From Gammaproteobacteria bacterium (GTDB lineage Bacteria; Pseudomonadota; Gammaproteobacteria; UBA5335; SLRW01), in contig SLLK01000353.1 of NCBI GenBank assembly GCA_007134115.1, forward strand, positions 1-6,182: a stretch of DNA of 6,182 bases, given 5' to 3'. Shown in pieces: positions 5,133-6,182 of the stretch. A model generated the notes under the pieces. The model did no database searches, was not told the origin of the DNA, and saw only the letters and a program-made list of their open reading frames with translations. The position numbers and the translations under genes were made by a program. Each line of letters starts with the position of its first letter. The first letter of the stretch is position 1.

Positions 5133-6076
5133 ACGACGCCGCGCACAAAATCACCTATGAATCGTTCACGGAGCGGGTCGCCAGGCGCGCCAACGTCAAT
5201 GACAGCGAAGCGGACGCCTATATACACCAGTTTGCCAAAACTGCCGGAGACGCACTGGAAAACGGCGATGAAGTCCAGCTCTACCGTTTCGGACGCTTCC
5301 GTACCACGCATATCGACGAGCGTCCGGGAAACAACCCCCAAACGGGGGAAGCGTTAACGGTGCCAGAGCATACACGTGTGGACTTTCAGCCCTACAAGGC
5401 ACTGTTGATCGCGGTCAACTGGCCTTTCCGTCACTTACGCACCCGGATGCTCCCTGACAAAGAACACGATAGCCGACCAGGCGTCATGACCTGGTTGCTA
5501 CTGGCACTGGTATTACTGGCGCTGATTCTGGCAGGCATCTTCATATACAACCGGATGTCCAGCCCGGACAGCGTTACTGCAGCGCCTGCAGCAGGCCCGG
5601 CAGACGCAACACCGCAACAACCCGCCATCGAGCCGGCCCCGGCCACCACCGCAACTGAAACCGGCACGGCTACCGATGCGCCTCCCGATACGGCAACGGG
5701 CACGGGTACGGCAAGCATCACTTCCATAGAACCCGTTGCAGCACCCGTTGCGACCACCACGAATTTCCTCGTGACCCCCGGAGACACCTTGTGGAACATT
5801 TCACAATCGCAGTGGGGCGACACCTCATGGTGGCCCGTGATTTATGCGGAGAACAAGCCGGACCTGGCCGGCAGGAACCCCGATCTCATCGAAAGCGGAA
5901 GCTCACTGCGCATACCAGTGCTGGCAGGCAGCGCCGCGCAACCCACAGACGCGGATATCAGACTGAGAACGAACGCGTATCGAATAGTTGCCGACGATTA
6001 TGCGTGGTTGGGTCACCCCAGAGCCGCTGAATACCGGTCGTTCGTCAACCGCGGATTTGGTATAGGGAACCGCTGA
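5129..6076 (+). CDS. HU/IHF-like domain, membrane helix and LysM fusion protein
   Basis: The 315 residues fall into clear parts. Residues 7-97 are HU/IHF-like: helical N-terminus, YRFGRF (52-57) in place of GFGxF, an arm tip NNPQTGE (68-74) keeping the DNA-intercalating proline, and VDFQPYKALLIAVN at the end. A basic segment (101-107) precedes one hydrophobic helix at about 119-140. Next is a low-complexity Ala/Thr/Pro linker (144-211). A LysM domain follows at 213-264 (FLVTPGDTLWNIS, then WWPVIYAENK, NPDLI and LRIP), and then a 50-residue tail with no recognised domain. The positive-inside rule puts the HU part in the cytoplasm and LysM in the periplasm, where LysM domains bind peptidoglycan. 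The ATG at 5129 overlaps the upstream HU-like stop by four bases and has only a weak Shine-Dalgarno, suggesting translational coupling. The last codons and TGA fall within the 13-bp repeat. Role proposed: linking DNA to the cell wall (inference). Confidence 0.9.
   Translation: MNDAAHKITYESFTERVARRANVNDSEADAYIHQFAKTAGDALENGDEVQLYRFGRFRTTHIDERPGNNPQTGEALTVPEHTRVDFQPYKALLIAVNWPFRHLRTRMLPDKEHDSRPGVMTWLLLALVLLALILAGIFIYNRMSSPDSVTAAPAAGPADATPQQPAIEPAPATTATETGTATDAPPDTATGTGTASITSIEPVAAPVATTTNFLVTPGDTLWNISQSQWGDTSWWPVIYAENKPDLAGRNPDLIESGSSLRIPVLAGSAAQPTDADIRLRTNAYRIVADDYAWLGHPRAAEYRSFVNRGFGIGNR
6063..6075 (+). repeat. 13-bp direct repeat, right copy, overlapping the LysM gene stop
   Basis: TAGGGAACCGCTG is identical to 4492-4504. 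It encodes the last residues (GNR) of the LysM fusion and the TG of its TGA stop (6074-6076). The wider similarity runs to CAGGG at 6092-6096, after which the long palindrome of the left copy is absent. A looser relative, GGAACCCGCTGA, follows at 6166-6177. Confidence 0.75.
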
Positions 6077-6182
6077 TCGATAGCGTCACCACAGGGTCCG
6101 CGCTAACAACCCGACACCAGTTACCCGGATGTTGAAGTGTCAGGATTGACCCAACCCCCGTGTTCGGAACCCGCTGAGACGT
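6077..6182. other. Non-coding right edge
   Basis: No gene is visible in the last 106 nt. A weak stem TAGCG/CGCTA (6081-6085 with 6101-6105, 15-nt loop) lies just after the LysM gene stop but lacks a T-run, so a terminator for the operon is not shown. The degenerate repeat GGAACCCGCTGA is at 6166-6177. Confidence 0.5.

Overview
The window is GC-rich (by eye about 60%) bacterial DNA. The protein families, Shine-Dalgarno sites and gene style point to a proteobacterium, most likely a high-GC gammaproteobacterium. No rRNA, tRNA or taxon-specific marker is present, so the organism cannot be named from the sequence.

Layout. (1) Positions 1-1130, minus strand: the N-terminal part of a glutathione S-transferase-like protein, cut by the window edge, and upstream of it an NAD(P)H-dependent FMN reductase-like flavoprotein. 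(2) 1131-1402: a divergent intergenic region with a hairpin and a doubtful 31-codon ORF. (3) 1403-2551, plus strand: an MscS-type mechanosensitive channel, convergent with the next gene. (4) 2585-4381, minus strand: a GFA/CENP-V-type zinc protein that probably starts at a CTG codon, a 324-nt gap, and a zinc metallopeptidase with an HExxH motif. (5) 4382-4811: a gene-free stretch holding a MITE-like imperfect palindrome and an operator-like dyad. (6) 4812-6076, plus strand: two translationally coupled genes, a small atypical HU/IHF-like protein and a protein combining an HU/IHF-like domain, one membrane helix and a periplasmic LysM domain. (7) 6077-6182: no gene, with partial copies of the repeat.

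The left part (GST, flavin reductase, MscS, GFA, metallopeptidase) is ordinary housekeeping or stress-type content and does not form one pathway. The glutathione-linked families at 1-393 and 2585-3091 and the flavoprotein suggest thiol or electrophile detoxification, but that is only an inference.

The notable part is the right end. The HU-like / HU-TM-LysM pair overlaps by ATGA, so the two are probably made together. The second protein has the parts to hold DNA on the cytoplasmic side and peptidoglycan on the periplasmic side, which suggests a nucleoid-to-envelope tether. The pair is bracketed by a perfect 13-bp direct repeat (4492-4504 and 6063-6075). The left copy begins the palindromic element and the right copy overlaps the stop codon of the LysM gene.
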